Assembly (NCBI GenBank): GCA_002104905.1
Contig: MCFE01001014.1
Span: 1 to 20,030, forward strand
DNA length: 20,030 nucleotides
Direction: 5' to 3'
Source: Basidiobolus meristosporus CBS 931.73
Taxonomy: Eukaryota > Basidiobolomycota > Basidiobolomycetes > Basidiobolales > Basidiobolaceae
Below, piece after piece: positions 17,491 through 20,030 of this stretch. The translations under genes were made by a program, and so were the position numbers. Below the pieces are notes generated by a model. The model did no database searches. It was not told the DNA's origin and worked only from the letters and a program-made list of their open reading frames with translations. Position 1 is the first letter of the stretch. Each line of letters starts with the position of its first letter.

Positions 17491-18104
17491 TCAACCATCC
17501 CCATCCCCATTCCCAGCCCCAACTCCATACCCGTTCCTTCCATGTATATACGTAGTAGACTTTATTAATGCTAATCCGATAAAACCATCCTTCCTGTCTC
17601 CTAATAAACTGTGACAATCCCTGATTTGGCGACTCTTCCTGGGCTGGATTAAGCGGTGACCATGGAAATGACGGGGGCGCTGTGCCGTGGCATTGTTTAG
17701 GCTATCTGATGAATCCGGAAATGTCAGATTGTCCCGGATATTGAAAGAAATGGATTTGTTGGTGGGAAACACTTCAACCTGCAGCGTCATGGCTGGTCCT
17801 GACGAAATGGATTGGAGGGTATGGCCCATATCATGTTCACTGTACACCGCGGTTACGAATTCGTTTAGCATCGAATGGATTCCGGATTCAAGAGTCATGT
17901 CACCAAGAGCAACACAAAGCGTTAATTGCCAGTGGTCGTCCGGGGGGGGGGATTGTCCTTAAGGGTGGTGGGCATGATATCGATGCCTGCCCAGTGCCGA
18001 GCCGTTAAAGAGAATGGCTTCTCGAGAGTGGGAAGTGGCCGTGTAGAGCCGGAGTGGTGGTGATTGTAGAACAGTGTCTTGGCGTAGGGCAGGAATCCAT
18101 TCAA
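17491..18104 (-). pseudogene. Candidate unidentified gene, frame broken at a C10 run
   Basis: Two minus-strand frames join end to end. The first starts at an ATG at 18104 (in-frame TGA just upstream) and stays open to a run of ten C (17951-17942). In that frame a stop follows 20-30 nt later, but the frame reached by adding one C or removing two is open from the run to 17491, about 190 codons in all. The amino-acid text on both sides looks protein-like (for example LEKPFSLTARHWAGIDI before it and SGPAMTLQVEVFPTNKS after it). I do not recognise the family, and no signal peptide or membrane helix stands out. The last 50 codons run through the AUR1 3' end and become Gly/Asp-rich low complexity, so the true end may be earlier; a minus-strand AATAAA lies at 17566-17561. 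It could be a real gene with a sequencing or natural indel, or a chance frame. Confidence 0.35.
17603..17608 (+). terminator. Poly(A) signal of AUR1 (AATAAA)
   Basis: AATAAA 118 nt past the AUR1 stop codon. It overlaps the convergent minus-strand candidate gene, so the two 3' ends would be tail to tail. Confidence 0.6.
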
Positions 18105-18295
18105 CCCAGTGTTGGTGTCTACTGGATTGTCTTTCGCTTTGCATCACTGAACATTTATTATGTTGCTTGTCAGTTGTTTCCATGTCGTTGTCCACATTTT
18201 CCTTGTTCTTATTGAACCGTAACCGTGTTTTGCTCGTATGATTGTATTTTGGCTCAACCTTGGTGGCTTCTTTACCCCTGAATCGAAAAGAGAAG

Positions 18296-18368
18296 GGTCC
18301 TGTAGCTCAGTGGAAAGAGTGTCTCCCTCCGGAGGAGAAAGTCGTGGGTTCGACCCCCACCTGGATCG
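18296..18368 (+). tRNA. tRNA-Arg (anticodon CCG)
   Basis: A 73-nt cloverleaf: acceptor GGTCCTG with CTGGATC (one G-U and one T-T mismatch at position 6-67), D stem GCTC/GAGT, anticodon stem TCTCC/GGAGA around the loop CTCCGGA (anticodon CCG), and T arm GTGGG-TTCGACC-CCCAC, discriminator G, no intron. The A box (TAGCTCAGTGG) and B box (GGGTTCGACCC) are consensus, and a T5 stop follows. It decodes CGG. The acceptor mismatch is tolerable but unusual for a gene that is otherwise intact. Confidence 0.92.
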
Positions 18369-18371
18369 ATC

Positions 18372-18376
18372 TTTTT
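18372..18376 (+). terminator. Pol III terminator of tRNA-Arg (T5)
   Basis: A run of five T starting four bases past the tRNA 3' end. Confidence 0.85.
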
Positions 18377-18579
18377 GTTGGGTTGTACGAACGATGATGC
18401 CTAGATAAATTAATCTCCTGGGCGCTAAGCAATGTTTTAGGGCAGAATAAGCGCATCTGTTCCGCATTCCATCAAGATCAAAATTTACCAATCATCAGGT
18501 GATTCATCACCAGGTACTTTCTTTGCCAAAGCAACTTCGACCACCAGTTGCCGCACTTGACAACACCCATAGCAAAGCC
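18377..18579. other. STE24 upstream region
   Basis: About 200 bp, no gene. A 14-bp inverted repeat GGTGA-TTCA-TCACC (18498-18511) containing TGATTCA, close to the Gcn4/AP-1 consensus, lies 69 bp before the STE24 ATG. No clear TATA box. Confidence 0.4.
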
Positions 18580-20030
18580 ATGGGTTCATACAAGAGTTAC
18601 GTATTGACCTTTTCTTGGGCAGTGTACCTGTTCGAGACCTATCTAAGGTAGGCCCCCGTCAATTGATTCACCCCCGCCCTTACCATACTGCGTTTTCTAA
18701 CCGTTGGACGAACCGCAGCTATCGCCAGCATTGCAAGCTTCAGGAGCCACGGAGGCCGAAGGCCATCGAGGGGATAGTGACCGAGGAGGAGTTCGAGAAA
18801 GCCAGACAGTACGGCTTAGACAAGTCCCGGTTCGGATTCCTCTCCAGCACGTGGTCCCAACTAGAAAACTCCCTCCTCATCCAGTACGAGTTCCTGGCGT
18901 GGGCGTGGGGAGTGGCCGGTAGCCTGATCGGGTACTTCGGGTACGGCAGCGAATACGAGGTCAGTAGTTTCCAGTCTGTTGCGAGGTATTTTCCTCTTTG
19001 GTGACCTCATTCCCCCCTCCCTCCCTCCCTGCCCGCCAGATCTTTCAATCGGTGTTTTTCTTTGTGATCATTTCGTTGGTGGGCTCCCTTACCTCCCTTC
19101 CCTTCAGCTTGTACAGCACTTTCGTGATCGAGCAACGCCACGGGTTCAACAAGCAGACGTACCGGTTGTTCTTCGAGGATCTTCTCAAAGGGTACCTCGT
19201 CGGTGGGGCCATCGGGATCCCACTGATCAGTGTCTTCTTGTGGATTGTCAAGTCCACCGGGGAGCAGTTCTATTACTACGTCTGGGTATTCATGTAAGTA
19301 GTCGAGAGTTTGGGTCTACCCCTCGGTCTCCCCGTACTAAACGCCACCACCACCACCACCACCACCCGACAGGTTGCTGTTCCAGGTCCTCATGATCACC
19401 ATCTATCCCACCTACATCCAGCCCTTGTTCAACACCTTCACCCCGCTCCCCGAGAACGAGCTGAGAAAGGATATCGAAGGGTTGGCCAAGCGGATCGAGT
19501 TCCCCCTCACCCAGCTGTACGTGATCGACGGTAGCAAACGCTCTAGCCACAGCAACGCCTACTTCTACGGGTTCTTCAAGAACAAGCGGATCGTGCTGTT
19601 CGACACCCTCCTCGAGGACTCCACGAACCCGGAGATCTGCGCGGTGCTGGGCCACGAGCTGGGCCACTGGAAGCTCAACCACGTGTTCAAGCTGTTCACC
19701 ATCTCCCAGGTCCACCTGTTCTTCCTCTTCTACCTGTTCTCCAAGTTCATCGCCAACCGCGCCCTCTACCTCGACTTCGGTTTCTCCGACACTCCTACCC
19801 TGGTCGGCCTCATGCTCTTCAGCTACATCTTCTCCCCCGTCGAAAGCGTGCTCGGGTTCTGTATGAACGTCTTGAGCAGAATGCACGAGTTCCAAGCAGG
19901 TAATTCCTCCCTTCCACCTCCGCACATTTCATCTTGTTACGGAGATCGTTGGTGTCGGGGATGCTGGTGGAAATGTCCAGGTCAAGGAGTGATACCGATA
20001 TTTATGTCCACAGCCACAGTCACAGCCACC
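18580..20030 (+). CDS. STE24: CAAX prenyl protease STE24/ZMPSTE24, 3' truncated by the window
   Basis: An ER/nuclear-envelope zinc metalloprotease (M48A) that removes the AAX tripeptide from prenylated proteins and makes a further cut in the a-factor or lamin A precursor. Exons are 18580-18647, 18719-18959, 19040-19293 and 19373-19899; the join is in frame throughout (363 codons plus one base). Family features: N-terminal [12 protein letters not shown] helix, the GFNKQT segment, the [20 protein letters not shown] block just before the active site, the zinc motif HELGH at residues 282-286, and the third zinc ligand E360 in EFQA. The last base visible (G19899) begins the codon for the conserved Asp that follows EFQA in the family. 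About 90-100 C-terminal residues lie beyond the window. It lacks the long loop that human ZMPSTE24 has before HELGH. The ATG has a strong context (AAAGCCATGGG). Confidence 0.95.
18648..18718 (+). other. STE24 intron 1 (71 nt)
   Basis: GTAGGC...CGCAG, with a branch site TTCTAAC at 18695-18701, 17 nt before the acceptor. Splicing joins AG to C to make a Ser codon and gives the family text LSYRQ. Confidence 0.9.
18960..19039 (+). other. STE24 intron 2 (80 nt)
   Basis: GTCAGT...CGCCAG with a strong CT tract; it falls between codons, joining SEYE to IFQSV as in the family (PEYE-ITQS in human). The branch site is not obvious. Confidence 0.9.
19294..19372 (+). other. STE24 intron 3 (79 nt)
   Basis: GTAAGT...GACAG with a near-perfect yeast-type branch site TACTAAAC (19335-19342) followed by a run of CCA/CAC triplets. 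Splicing rebuilds an ATG (Met) codon. Confidence 0.92.
19900..20030 (+). other. STE24 intron 4, 5' part
   Basis: It opens with GTAATT. No acceptor in the remaining 131 nt is followed by a sequence fitting the expected Asp-Ala continuation, so the intron must be longer than the first three (71-80 nt). It ends, within the window, in a short CCACAG/TCACAG repeat. Confidence 0.75.

Noticed and set aside
16628-17617. A 329-codon minus-strand frame opposite AUR1.
   Set aside because: It mirrors AUR1 codons, with long acidic low-complexity text and no family features, while the plus strand encodes an unmistakable AUR1.
18144-18491. A 115-codon minus-strand frame.
   Set aside because: It runs straight through the tRNA-Arg gene in antisense and has no domain signal.
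19290-19925. A 211-codon minus-strand frame rich in Glu, Val and Gly.
   Set aside because: It is antisense to STE24 exon 4 and introns, with a Trp run produced by the intron's CCA/CAC repeat.

Overview
The window is nuclear DNA from a eukaryote, almost certainly a filamentous or early-diverging fungus. It encodes a fungal-type inositol phosphorylceramide synthase (AUR1), an SF3B1/Prp10 splicing factor, a STE24 CAAX protease with 70-80 nt GT-AG introns and yeast-like branch sites, a GH18 glycosidase, two nuclear-type tRNA genes and a Ty1/copia retrotransposon. I cannot name the species.

Layout. Positions 1-7860 are an AT-rich, gene-free block almost empty of CpG. It holds one complete Ty1/copia element (883-5569) with two 350-bp LTRs that look identical, a 5-bp target duplication and one long uninterrupted gag-pol frame, so the insertion is young. 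From about 7860 CpG returns. This stretch carries an intronless GH18 gene on the minus strand (9071-10045) and a minus-strand tRNA-Thr(CGU) (10234-10305). Positions 10306-11135 are CpG-poor again and hold a nest of minus-strand LTR remains of the same family: one solo LTR inserted into an older, diverged LTR, beside a third fragment.

From about 11.8 kb the sequence is gene-dense and GC-rich: SF3B1 (11803-15510, intronless), AUR1 (16388-17485), a possible unidentified minus-strand gene broken at a C10 run (17491-18104), tRNA-Arg(CCG) (18296-18368), and STE24 (18580 to beyond the window end, at least five exons). The SF3B1-AUR1 spacer contains an exact 14-bp tandem repeat and GAGGC-containing repeats.

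The genes do not form a pathway. They are separately transcribed housekeeping genes (splicing, sphingolipid synthesis, prenyl-protein processing) next to a repeat-rich segment. I found no convincing new multi-gene system. The best leads are the sharp CpG-depletion boundary, the retrotransposon primed by an internal initiator-tRNA fragment, the nested LTRs, the frameshifted candidate gene opposite AUR1, the altered GH18 signature and the phased 14-bp repeat upstream of AUR1.
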